This document shows, in pieces, positions 34,801 through 46,932 of a stretch of DNA of 64,000 bases (the first letter of the stretch is position 1; each line of letters begins with the position of its first letter). Source of the DNA: Pholis gunnellus. Lineage: Eukaryota > Chordata > Actinopteri > Perciformes > Pholidae. Below the pieces are notes generated by a model. That model worked only from the letters and a program-made list of their open reading frames with translations, was not told the DNA's origin and ran no database searches. The translations under genes were made by a program, and so were the position numbers. Location: NCBI GenBank assembly GCA_910591455.2, contig OU342806.1, forward strand, positions 1,128,441 through 1,192,440, read 5' to 3'.

Positions 34801-37800
34801 TTCTGCAGCGGCTGTGAGATGATGTCATCGGTGAACGAGCTGAAGTAGGACTTGATGAACTGAGGAGACGGCATCATCGGCTCGCGGTTCTACAGGAGAA
34901 GACAAAGTTTCCCGTTACGAGTCAGACAAACGCAGAAGAATCACGGGTCTCTTATGATCTACTTTGGTTCTCCGTTTGCAAAAGTTGCGGTACCAAAAGA
35001 ACGTTCTATCAACATTGGTCGATGTTGAAGCGAGCTGAGCCGATGCTAGAAGGTGGAGTTCAAAGACGGCAGATCACTGACTGGTCAGAGCATGACGTGG
35101 GACTTCCTGCACAAACCAACTGTTTTTAATAAACAGCCAAGCTAGCGACCGCAATTTCAGATGCACACGAGAAGTTTGTCTTCAGGGCTTTCTGCACAGC
35201 ACAGGTTTATTTTTAATCATGTGGCAACTTCTGGTTCTACCGAGATAAAGCTGCATTCTCTCTAGTGTCCACCAGGGGGCGACTCCTCTGGTTGTATAGA
35301 AGTCTATGAGAAAATGACTCTACTTCTCTCTTGATTTATTACCTCAGTAAACATTGTAAACATGAGTTTATGGTCTCAATCTCTAGTTTCAAGTCTTCTT
35401 CAATACAGCATGATGTTCATTTAGTAAATGATGGTCCATTTAGAGTCACACAGACCATAAAGCAGGGGATGCTTTAGGGGCGGGGCTACACAGTGATTGA
35501 CAGGTCTCTACCAGAGACGTATACGGCGTCTCTACGTCACTCCTCCTCAGTCCAGATGTGGTCACTTCCTGTTCACTGGTTGCTAAAAAAAACAAGATGG
35601 CGACGGCCAAAACGCACAACTGGAGGCTTCAAAACATCCATAAACCGACGAGAGACGTCACGACGACTACGACCACTTCTTACAAACGGTCTATGATTTT
35701 CCAAAAACTTAACTGAGGAGATGCGAAAAGTCCTGAAGGCAAACTTCTCCTGTGTACACTGTAAATTCACTCGACCATGATTAAAATGGCCGCCCTCAAA
35801 ACTACGCCCTTCAGTCGGCCTCGAAGATGTCGGAGGTGCTTCGGCCATCAGCTGAGAATCTCTGCTACACGAGGACCTCGTACCGAAAGTGGGCCGAGCG
35901 GAGCCGAACCACGCAGCGCTGATGAGGCACAGAGTGGAACGTACCTTGTATTTGTCTTTGGCCTTCTCTTTTCCCAGATGTTTCAGCACCTTGTCTGCTA
36001 GCAACATGCTCTGCTGGTTCTGGAAGGCCTCGAGGATACACACCGCTGTGACGTCTGCAGGACACAAACAAAACAGACCGTAAATACCTGTAGCTTAACT
36101 CGTAGAAGAACGTTTTTTTTTTTAGAAAGTGAAAGGAGCGTCTCACCTTCTAGACATTCCTTCTTGTTGTCTAGTTTCTCCAGAGCTTTGGCTCTTCTGA
36201 ACAGAGCCTTCACATAGCGTGGATTCATCTCCACGGCCCGACAGCAGTCCTGAACCACTTCTGTCCATTTCATCTGAAATGAGAGTCATGAGCTGGTTAT
36301 CTTCCCCTGTAGGTAAACACAGAGGTCTGTGCACTGCAGAGAAGGCTTCAAGATGAAACCAAGATATCTGGAGATGAACGTACAAAACTAATCTTTAGAA
36401 CAGAACGGCGTCCGTGTCAAAGCTTCAACATCAACCTCATGAGGTTCCATTAAAGTGACCGTAGGGATGTTCTGTAGTGTGTCTGCATGAGGTTCTTCTC
36501 CACAGTCAGTGTTCTACTGAAGCAGAGACTCGTCTACTGTAGTAGAACACTGACTGTGGAGAAGAACCTCATGCAGACACTAATAAACATCACTACCGTC
36601 TCTTTAAGATCAGCGACAAAAAAAAAAACCTTCATTCAAACAAAAGGTGGAAAGATTTGAGATGATTTGCATAGAATGTGCTACTCATTGACCAAAGAGG
36701 AGCAACCTCTGACCGCTGCATTCCTTCTCTTCTGGCTTCAAGTTGTGAGGAGACGATCGAGTGAACTGAAGACACTTCAGGTTTATTTCAAGTCCAATGA
36801 AGACCAACAATGTATTGAGCTGCATGGCTTTCCCTCTACAAGCACCTCAACCCAGTAAATACCTCTGGAGACATTTAGAAAAGGGACAACGTGTCCCAAA
36901 CTGCAACACACATGCAGACTCTCATTACAACAAAAGACGGAGAAACACCGTCATTTACATCCCTCCTAACGAAGAGATCCCTGCACATCAGGTCAGTATT
37001 TCATACATCAACAACAGGCCCTGCTCAGACGGAAAGAAGCCGACGCCGACCTGCTGTTCGTAGGCCGCTGCTCTGTTCTGGTAAAAGGTCGACAGGTCAG
37101 TCTTCTGCTCTGTGGGGCAGAGAGCGATGGCCTCTGTGTAGCACTGGATGGCGTTCTCGTACTTGCCGGCCTTGAAGTACTTGTTGCCCTTGTTCTTGGC
37201 TGCTTGGGCTCGATCCAACGGGCTCTGAGAGAAGACGAGAGAAAAGGTGACGTTTGTTGAATAACGGCTCCTCTTTCTTTCAATCAATCATGACATAAAA
37301 GACCTCACAGCTCCATGCTCATAATAATAATTAAGACTTTCCTCCAACAAAGAACTTATTAGTCGACTAACACTCACAGGATTTTGTAATAATAAGGTTT
37401 TCTCACAGTTACATATTTTATATAACATCAGGAAGTCATATTTATGAATGTTTGTTCTCTTTAGCAGGACTCAAAACAGACTTAAACTATGTCTCATGCT
37501 ATATCATAATGTACCATATTATACTATGTTAATGTCTTACATTTCATTATTAATACAAACAAGAACATTCATACATCAGCCGGGTTTAAACTGTTAGCAG
37601 AGACTTAATCTCACCACCGTGACTTTATATCTTCAATCACATCTTTTACTATCGCACTGTTTATTCTCACGCACCAATCACCAAGCAACAGTCCTTCATG
37701 TACAAACGTACTTCGGTATATATTATATATAAATATATATTATATAAATATAAATATATATTATATAAATATAAATAAAAAGCTCCAATGACAAACAATA

Positions 37801-38126
37801 CAATTAAATAAAAAGTCTACGTGCAAGCCAAGTGTTGTGTAAGTTGTAAACTACACAACTAGTGGACAAATAAATGGATATAAATTATATATGCAGTATG
37901 TATACATGTACATACACACACATAGGATTAATATAGAAAGTGAAAGAATGTACTAATTAAAACATTTGTTGCATTCAAAGCTTGTAAAAAATGAAATACA
38001 TATAACATAAAGCAGTGCAGCTGTCTGTATATATAATATTGTAGTTATTGTGGATTTTAACTTAGTTAATATTGTTTACTGTGGTATTACTTATTTATAA
38101 TACTCGTTTTGATCTTGTTTGCACTA

Positions 38127-38174
<48 letters not shown>

Positions 38175-38764
38175 CTGTAATCCTATAAATGTCTCCACTG
38201 CGGGACTAATAAAAGGATTATTTTATCTTAACATGCCTTTGCTTTAAACATTTGCACTGGAGCTGGTTAAGCTAGCTAGCTACTTAGCAGCTAGCTAGGT
38301 AGGTTACCCAGCATTAGCTGGCTAGCAGCTAACACTAGCTAATCCACCGCCTTGCTGCTTTTGAACGTAGCTGTCACTTGACAGTCGGTGTCCTTGACGG
38401 CACTTTTAACGGAAATGACCCGTTAGTTCAGCAAAGTGTCCGCGGAGCACCGAGGCAGACAGTACGTAGTAACAGCAGAGGCGGGAACTCGTTTCTCCCG
38501 GTAAACGTTTACCACGTTTACCATGTTTACCATGTTCTCCTGCTCTCGAGCTGCTACGTCTTCTTGGCCCTGCACCACCGGACTCGCGCTGCCTTCGGGT
38601 GTCTTCCGCTCTCCGGTCCGCTTGTTGCCGTCCTTCGACCGGCTGCGGTTCCAGAGGTACACCGCTCCGACTCCCAGCACGATGGGGGTCCCGACCAACA
38701 GGGCCAGCTGCCAGCGGGGGAGTCCGGTACCGGCCTGCGGCTCGACTGGCTTAGAAGCAGCCAT
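31899..38764 (-). CDS. tomm70: Mitochondrial import receptor subunit TOM70
   Basis: Twelve exons: 38531-38764, 37051-37224, 36147-36273, 35945-36054, 34741-34889, 33932-34139, 33561-33695, 33306-33413, 33085-33201, 32872-32969, 32190-32312, 31899-32052. They total 1737 nt, giving 578 aa (human 608). TOM70 is the outer-membrane receptor that takes carrier precursors from Hsp70 and Hsp90. Seen: an N-terminal membrane anchor (WQLALLVGTPIVLGVGAVYL), then tetratricopeptide repeats. The clamp repeats include AKNKGNKYFKAGKYENAIQ and YVKALFRRAKALEKLDNKKE, and later repeats include YALYAQALTDQQQFGKADEM and DFAYETMGTIEVQRG. The C-terminus YGLKPPTL matches the family. Exon 1 ends in a cluster of three in-phase GTAAAC donors; I used the first. 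The pyrimidine tract of the last intron is a TCC microsatellite. Confidence 0.96.
32055..32111. repeat. (GGA)n microsatellite at the tomm70 exon 12 acceptor
   Basis: About 19 triplets directly abutting the acceptor. On the gene strand it is (TCC)n followed by AG and exon 12, so it serves as the pyrimidine tract. Confidence 0.95.
32377..32750 (+). repeat. Dispersed repeat C, copy 2, in tomm70 intron 10
   Basis: Same orientation and near-identical to 26100-26470. It differs mainly by a 22-base insertion near 32580. Confidence 0.85.
35250..35700 (-). repeat. Dispersed repeat D, copy 2, in tomm70 intron 4
   Basis: Inverted relative to 23880-24340. It begins with 'aaagctgcattctctctagt' and runs through 'gggggcgactcctctgg' to 'gagacgtcacgacgac'. 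Confidence 0.8.
36450..36607. mobile_element. Fold-back MITE, family B, in tomm70 intron 2
   Basis: Two arms of about 68 bp in inverted orientation around a 22-base spacer. The inner 44 bases of each arm, from GTCTGCATGAGGTTC to CAGTGTTCTACT, are perfectly complementary. The outer parts are imperfect. Both ends read TTAAAG. No coding capacity. Confidence 0.8.
38005..38240 (+). repeat. LINE-tail-like repeat with (GT)n, tomm70 intron 1
   Basis: Contains 'attgtggattttaacttagt', 'tgatcttgtttgcactatag', a GT run at 38130-38171, and the ending 'gggactaataaaaggattat' plus 'tttatctta'. Inverted relatives lie at 38925-39180 and 62420-62590, and a partial same-strand copy at 42090-42245. The intron stretch 37290-38000 is otherwise AT-rich with nothing recognisable. 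Confidence 0.6.
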
Positions 38765-38924
38765 GATGTAGTTACAACCGACCAGTTACCACCAGCAGGA
38801 ACAGCGTGAGCCGCTTCTTCTTCGTCTTCTTCTGCTTCTTCTTCGTCCTTCAGTTAATTGACGGACAACAAACCAACGTTTAGGGTGCATTACCGCCACG
38901 TACTGTACCGGAGTGTAAAATAAA

Positions 38925-39180
38925 ATAATATAGTCCTTTATTAGTCCCGCAGCGGGGAAATTTAGAGGATTACAGCAGCATATAGTGTGTATAATATAAA
39001 ATATATATGTATATATAAAATATATAAAATATATGAAATATATTATATGTATATATAAAATATATGAAATATATAAAATGTATATAAAATATATACATGC
39101 ACATAGTGGATAGTGCAAACAAAGAGACATAGTAAAAGACAAGATCAAAGCAAGTATTATAAATAAGTAAATAATAATGT
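38925..39180 (-). repeat. LINE-tail-like repeat upstream of tomm70
   Basis: Begins 'tccttta' 'ttagtcccgcagcgggg' and contains 'agtgcaaacaaagagacata' and 'gcaagtattataaataagta', the reverse complement of 38005-38240. The two copies flank tomm70 exon 1 in opposite orientations. Confidence 0.6.
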
Positions 39181-39320
39181 TTATTAATAATTTATTAATT
39201 TAAAAATTAAATAAATAAATGAACTTCATATAGAAGTTATATTCTGGATATTAAACCCGTTCCATTAAACAAATTAAATAAAGCCCTTTTAATCTAAAAT
39301 TGTTCCCCTATCTCTGACAG

Positions 39321-39409
39321 TCCTTCTTCTTCTTCTTCTTCTTCTTCTTCTTCTTCTTCTTCTTCTTCTTCTTCTTCTTCTTCTTCTTCTTCTTCTTCTT
39401 CTTCTTCTT
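39321..39409. repeat. (CTT)n microsatellite
   Basis: About 29 triplets in the tomm70-lnp1 interval. A shorter CTT run lies at 39618-39641, and related triplets at 38815-38850. Confidence 0.95.
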
Positions 39410-40624
39410 TGAGGTTTATTGGCGGTGCATTACTACCACCAACTGTTCTGGAGTGTGGATCAGAATGTCAAGTACTTACAGTATAAAAAAATAAAATATA
39501 ATAAAAAATAAAGAAAATAAACAACAAACAAAACAAAGAACAAAACAAAACAACTGGCTCATATTTTCTTAATTAATATTAGTTAGTCTAAGATATTGAA
39601 ATAATACTTGATAACTTTCTTCTTCTTCTTCTTCTTCTTCCTGTGTTTCTGAGACGCACAGAGGGATCATGGGATACTGGAGGACAATCCGCGGGGGCTG
39701 TGTGTAGTTGTAGTACGAGAGTAGCATTTTGTAGTCCAAACATTTTATCTCCTCCTTCTTCTTTGCGTTGTTTTGTTAGATTGCAATACTAACTTGTAGA
39801 TGCATATCGCCACCTACCGTACCGGAGTACGTACAACAGGATGTAGTTCGCAACAGTCTGTGAAATAAAATGAAATAAAATAAAATACTATACTATGTAC
39901 ATATATATTTAAAAAATATATATGTAATTTAGAAAAATATGTACATATATGTATATATGTATATATGTATATATGTATATATATATAAATATATAAATAT
40001 ATACATATTCTATTCAACAATCATTTTTATATTAAACAAACAATTAGTGTTAATTAATAAATCTATTACCCATATCTGAGTCTCCCACCTCTTACCTCCA
40101 TCGTCCAATCAGAATACGGTTCATTGCAAAGAACAGGAAACACTTTAAGAGGAAACTCTCGGTGATGTAACATTTAGTTTGAGTTTGTTTTCATTCTGAT
40201 TCCCTCAACTGTGTGGAGGAGAAAACTGGTCATTTAAATAAACATGGTACCAAAGTTAAATTATTCCAATTCATATCCAATAAATAAGGTAAAATAAAAA
40301 ATAAATAAAATTGGTCTTGTCTTTTTGCTTCAATGTGTTCATCATGATTTATTTACTTTCTGTTTTTACCTGTGATTACTTTATATTATTTGTGTATTTA
40401 TGTTTATTATTTGTTGATTATCTGTTGATATTCCGTCTGAACGTTATTTTGGAAGAGACGACAAAATGATATATGAAAACAAAAAGTCATCAAATGTAAA
40501 GAAATGTATTAATGTAATGAATGAACAGTGTTCATGTACAGGTATGCAGCCACAATAGGACAGTGCTGCTGATTCTATAAATACATCCTCTAATACAAAC
40601 ACCACAGCTGTATGTTTACACACA

Positions 40625-40675
<51 letters not shown>

Positions 40676-40768
40676 ATTTTGACGGCCTTCATCTTTTCAG
40701 ATTTGTGCAGGTTTTCCAGCAGAGAGTTTGATCCGGATCGATGTGGATTTTGTTCATATGAGTGATAA

Positions 40769-40806
<38 letters not shown>

Positions 40807-43100
40807 TGTTCCGGTTCAGAGCTCTGATGAACGCCGGAGGCCGCGTGTCCTCAAACACACCAGCAACGATGCTTTCAAAGTCAGCTGTGATCAGCTGGTC
40901 ACAAGTGGAGGAAGCTAAGTACTTTTACTCAAGTACTACCTAGTTACTGTACTTTACTTGAGTATTTCCAGTTTTCTGCAACTTTATATACTTTTACCCT
41001 TTACTGCATTTAAGAGGAGAATATTAGACTCTTTACTGGATTACATTGGTTTGATAAATGACTTTGCATATTAAGATTATTTATACAAAATCAACAAATA
41101 ACTCATGTTTATTAATACAGATGAAGTCGTTAAAATGAGCTCCACCATTACCAGCAGCAACGTTAAGGTTATGAACACATTAGTAATTATAATCCAGAAT
41201 TATAATATATTTCATTCTGCAAAATGGTACTTTAAGTTCATTTAGATTTAAATACTTTTGTATTTTTTTTTACTAAAGTCAGATTTTGAATGCAGGATTT
41301 TTACTTGTAACAGAGTATTTATAAACTGTGGTATTGTTACTTTTACTGTAGTAGAACATCTGAATACTTGCTCTGGTGTAATGTAATATAATATAATATA
41401 AACTGACTTGTTACCTTTTCACACAGTCGTCATATCTTTTTGGATTTGTATCAAACTAAACAACATGTTTGTACTTTATGAAGAATGTTTTCATAATTCA
41501 TACAGCTGTTGAAACACGTTGCTGCCCTCAAAATAATCCATTCTTCACTGACACACTTGTTGTGAAAAGCCAGGAAATCAATTTTAGCTGCACAACAACA
41601 CGAGATGTTGTTGCCACAGCGATGACATAATAACCTTCTGTTTTCCACGATAGTCTCGTTGCTCTGAGAGCTTTGAAGCATCAGAGGTTACAGTCAGGAG
41701 CTCTGGTCTTCAGCTGTTCCTGTGAAACGTGTCCGCTGTAGTACAAGTCATTGAATCAGATTGTCTCTCGTGCAGCTCGGTCTCTGGTTCTCTGGTCGAT
41801 GGACCGGCTTCATTCAGTCTGATCCTCCAGTCCAAGCACACACAACTCTAATGTTTAATAAGGAATAAATTAAGAAACAATGCTGCTCTCACACTTAACA
41901 GTAGCAGCTGTATTCTGTATTTTTGTGGACATGTAATAACACTTAGAACGGTACATCTGGTCCTTAAATATGAATTACATTTCTAATGTAACATTTCTAT
42001 ATTAAATCACATTAATTGACTCAAATGTCTCAATATATGTTCTTTTGTCTAATCCCTCTGAATTATCTCAATTTAAATTTAATTATTATTCTGTCTGAAT
42101 ATATAATATTTTAGTTATTGTGGATTTTTTACTTTTTTACTTAGTTAATATTCTTTACTGTTTTATTACTTATTTACTTATTTGCAATACTTGTGTTGAT
42201 CTGTTTTTTTTTACCATGTCTCTTGTTTGCAATATATTGTATATATACTGTGTGTGTATATATATATATATACTGTGTGTGTATATATATAATATATTTA
42301 TTTATTTAGCAGGGACAACGCCCACCATTCAACAGTAGAACTGTAAGTGAGCCAGAGAGGCTCGTTTCCATCTGCAGTCCCCGGCCAGATGTTTCAAGGC
42401 AGCTTAAAATAACGAAATATCAAATTAAACGGAATTAAAATTCAAAGACAAACGGACAGAAATAATATCGACAAAACCAATACACAACAAAATAAAAGTG
42501 TACGACACTAGAGCAGAGCAGACATAACAGCAAACCCTCCTACAGTACAACACTGAAGCACATGTTTATTTCATGTTCTCTGTAATATTGTTTTAATATT
42601 ACACAGGTGGAGGCTTCACATAAGCCCGTTGACTGTGATATTATTTATCTCTGTTTGTTTATTTGTATTAGTTGTGCGAAATAAATAAATAAACTAAACT
42701 AAACTATACACCCTACATGTGAAAACCCACTTGGCAATGAAGTAGATTCTGTTTCTTTCACATCATTATTGGAGAGTTTTGGTGAACAATAGGAGAGTGA
42801 ACCTGATCAGTACACTTGTAATAATATAATTCTGCTTCCTCTGTCCGGTATGAAAGCCGCCTCAGGCTCTCACAGCGCAGCACGCTCCATAACTATTGAC
42901 AGGTTTGATGGACCCAGCGAGTGGAAACTATGGGGAAATTGGAGTTTCAGTCGTCTCCCCCGAGGCCCACGACTGTAATGGAAAGAATAAAAGCAGTGGT
43001 GACATCGCCCACCCAGCTCCAGAGCACACACGCCTCCGCTCTCCCTGCTGGTTCCCGTCAACGCTCCGTGTTTACTGTAAACCAGCCACGCTAACAGATT
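39410..43100. other. tomm70-lnp1 intergenic interval
   Basis: No coding region is supported. Contents: AT runs (39900-40010), a CA run (40623-40672), a TG run (40777-40802), a partial LINE-tail-like copy (42090-42245) and a further dispersed remnant (42295-42700) with 'agcagggacaacgcccacca' and 'tctgcagtccccggccagat'. 40900-41370 contains a phrase rich in 'agtacttttactcaagtact'. GC content rises towards 43000-43230, the likely lnp1 promoter. Confidence 0.55.
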
Positions 43101-43114
43101 ACAGCGGATTCACG

Positions 43115-43231
43115 TATTTAAGGACTCCGGGAAAAGAGCTCTGCAGTTTATTTTGGGACCAGTGAGAGCGGCTCGAGGCTCCGGAAGGATCCGACCGTCG
43201 CCTGAGAAGAGCCGTGATTCAGAGGCTTCCA
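43115..43231 (+). promoter_or_regulatory. Likely lnp1 core promoter and non-coding first exon
   Basis: A TATA-like TATTTAAGG at 43115-43123 is followed, about 30 bases on, by GC-rich sequence that ends TTCCAG, then GTGAGCTCACC, a good splice donor at 43232. The next coding exon (45209 onward) opens after CTGCTCCAG. I infer a non-coding first exon of about 85 bp. Confidence 0.45.
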
Positions 43232-43239
43232 GGTGAGCT

Positions 43240-45195
43240 CACCTCCATCTGCACCATCACCACACCTCCATCTGCACCATCACCACACCTCCATCTGCAC
43301 CATCACCACACCTCCATCTTACTCCATCACCACACCTCCATCTGCACCATCACCACACCTCCATCTTACTCCATCACCACACCTCCATCTGCACCATCAT
43401 CACACCTTCACCTGCACCATCACCACACCTCCATCTGCACCATCACCACACCTCCATCTGCACCATCACCACACCTCCATCTTACTCCATCACCACACCT
43501 CCATCATCACACCTCCATCTTACTCCATCATCACACCTCCATCTGCACCATCACCACACCTCCATCTGCACCATCATCACACCTCCATCTGCACCATCAT
43601 CACACCTCCATCTTACTCCATCATCACACCTCCATCTGCACCATCACCACACCTCCATCTTACTCCATCACCACACCTCCATCTGCACCATCACCACACC
43701 TCCATCTGCACCATCACCACACCTCCATCTTACTCCATCACCACACCTCCATCTGCACCATCACCACACCTCCATCTGCACCATCATCACACCTCCATCT
43801 TACTCCATCATCACACCTCCATCTGCACCATCACCACACCTCCATCTTACTCCATCACCACACCTCCATCTGCACCATCACCACACCTCCATCTGCACCA
43901 TCACCACACCTCCATCTTACTCCATCACCACACCTCCATCTGCACCATCACCACACCTCCATCTGCACCATCACCACACCTCCATCTGCACCATCACCAC
44001 ACCTCCATCTGGACCATCACCACACCTCCATCTGCACTATCATCACACCTACATCTGCACCATCACCACACCTCCATCTGCACCATCACCACACCTCCAT
44101 CTTACTCCATCACCACACCTCCATCTGCACCATCACCACACCTCCATCTGCACCATCACCACACCTCCATCTGGACCATCACCACACCTCCATCTGCACC
44201 ATCATCACACCTCCATCTTACTCCATCATCACACCTCCATCTGCACCATCACCACACCTCCATCTGGACCATCACCACACCTCCATCTGCACCATCACCA
44301 CACCTCCATCTGCACTATCACCACACCTCCATCTGCACCATCACCACACCTCCATCTGCACCATCACCACACCTCCATCTGGACCATCACCACACCTCCA
44401 TCTGCACCATCATCACACCTCCATCTTACTCCATCACCACACCTCCATCTGCACCATCACCACACCTCCATCTGGACCATCACCACACCTCCATCTGCAC
44501 CATCATCACACCTCCATCTGCACTATCATCACACCTCCATCTGCACCATCACCACACCTCCATCTGCACCATCACCACACCTCCATCTTACTCCATCACC
44601 ACACCTCCATCTGCACCATCACCACACCTCCATCTGCACCATCACCACACCTCCATCTGCACCATCACCACACCTCCATCTGCACCATCACCACACCTCC
44701 ATCTGGACCATCACCACACCTCCATCATCACACCTCCATCTTACTCCATCATCACACCTCCATCTGCACCATCATCACACCTCCATCTGCACCATCACCA
44801 CACCTCCATCTGCACCATCATCACACCTCCATCTGCACCATCACCACACCTCCATCTGGACCATCATCACACCTCCATCTTACTCCATCACCACACCTCC
44901 ATCTGCACCATCACCACACCTCCATCTGCACCATCACCACACCTCCATCTGCACCATCACCACACCTCCATCTGCACCATCACCACACCTCCATCTGGAC
45001 CATCACCACACCTCCATCATCACACCTCCATCTTACTCCATCATCACACCTCCATCTGCACCATCATCACACCTCCATCTGCACCATCACCACACCTCCA
45101 TCTGCACCATCATCACACCTCCATCTGCACCATCATCACACCTCCATCTGCACCATCATCACACCTCCATCTTACTCCATCATCACACCTCCATC
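43240..45195. repeat. 23-bp minisatellite filling lnp1 intron 1
   Basis: About 85 units of CCATCTGCACCATCACCACACCT-type sequence. Common variants are a 24-bp form (CCATCTTACTCC in place of CCATCTGCACC), a G for C substitution (CTGGACC), CATCATC for CATCACC, and rare short units. Because 23 is not a multiple of three, all three plus frames stay open and read as His-rich peptide. This explains the two nearly 700-codon open frames here. Confidence 0.97.
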
Positions 45196-45225
45196 TTCCT
45201 GCTCCAGGAGGCTCCCCCGGTCACG

Positions 45226-46885
45226 ATGGCCCTCAGGCTCCTGCCCGGCTTCACGGACGACGACGATGACGACGGGAACTTCACTAAATGGATGAGCAGC
45301 TACTGGGGACACGGAGCAGAAGGTCACACCAGGGACAGAAAACTCAGCTTCAGAAGAGCAGCGGGAACTCGAGGGGATCGAAGAGCGTCGCTCCCGACTG
45401 TGGTGAGAGAACCAGGAGCGGCTCTGATCAGAGGAGCAACGCTTCCAACTAAAATGTTTTGCTCTGCAGTTTAGCTGCCTGACCACGACACCAAACGTGT
45501 TTTAATACAACTACTTAAGATACATTCACAAAAAACTACTGAATGTACCTTATACACAGTTTATTTAAGTTAAGAGGTTGAAAAAGAAGGAAAGCGTGAT
45601 CTTATTTATAGATTGGAGGACAGTAGATGAATGAGTACACTCTGCAGACTCCTCACAGCTGCTATCACTATGCAGACTGTGTGTAGCTCTGTTGTGGTGT
45701 TCAGTAACCTTTAATCTGCCTCCACACCGACTTCACATGATTAATTAACTCTACACGATGCTTGAACACAGAAATGCTCCGTTTAAAATGGATTATACGC
45801 GAGTCTGTTCAACTTCCTGTGCTGTTTTTTGGCAACACAAAAAGAATGCTGTTGTGCCACATGCTGACTGAACTCAGTTCACTGCTTCCCTGCGATCGAT
45901 GGACGGTTTCTAAATGAATGCAGAGCTGGTTCCGTCTGGTCTCTGATCTGTTTTCGATGTCTATCAAGTTGTTACTCAGCGTTTCTAACTGAAGCACACA
46001 AACCGTTTCAGAGGATGTCATGAAAGAGCTCAAACATCAGAGGACGAGTGAGGAGCGGTGAGCTACTTTATTCACAAAGGGAATCGACGTGTCACTTGTC
46101 TCCCCTCATAGAGAGGTCAGAGGTCAATGCTGGTGGCTTATACAGGAAGTACCGGGCCCAGGGGGGGGCCAGCAGGGGCCCAGGGCCCCCCGGGCATTCA
46201 TCTACTAAAGTCACACAAACCAACTTAGGAGGAGAATCAAAATGACCACAAAGAGACACAAAGACATTTATTAGGAAGGGAGGATGTGAATAAGAGTGGC
46301 ATTGTGGGAAATGTAGGAACCAGTATGTTTTGAGCAAAACCAGAACTACAGGGACTAAGAGTTCAGATCCCTCAGCCTCTGCTGCACCATGATCCACTGG
46401 TTTTATTGGGACCTACTTTTGAAAAAGGAAATATGTTGAAAACATGCACACACGTTTAATACTTAATAAATGAGACCAAATAAATGCATTTAGGTGGAGT
46501 TAACAGACTATCAGAGTCTGTTTATTTCCTCTCATCAGTCTGTAAACTAGTCTTTCATATCAGATTCAGTGTTAGAAGCAGAACATCAGACCAACACTCA
46601 GGCTCCCTCATGCGGCTCAACGGGGAACTGCAGGTACAGATATTAAACAGGATATGGAATATGAATGTGTGCACTACATTCAGTAGAGATACAAATATTA
46701 ATTTGTGTGCACCAGATATAATTCACAAAGTTTAATTCATTAAATCTGAATGATTACTGCTGTTGAGTAAATGATCGATGACCTCACTGAACTATAAACA
46801 GGTTAAAGATTTACACGTTACTGAAGAATATCAGGAGTGATTAACTCCACTCACTGACACACTCAGCTGTCTGTGTGTGTCTCCC

Positions 46886-46932
<47 letters not shown>

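Noticed and set aside
43214..45295. Two overlapping open frames of nearly 700 codons on plus, His-rich.
   Set aside because: They are the 23-bp minisatellite read in different frames. The period is not a multiple of three, so all frames look alike, and the array lies between a splice donor and the lnp1 coding exon.
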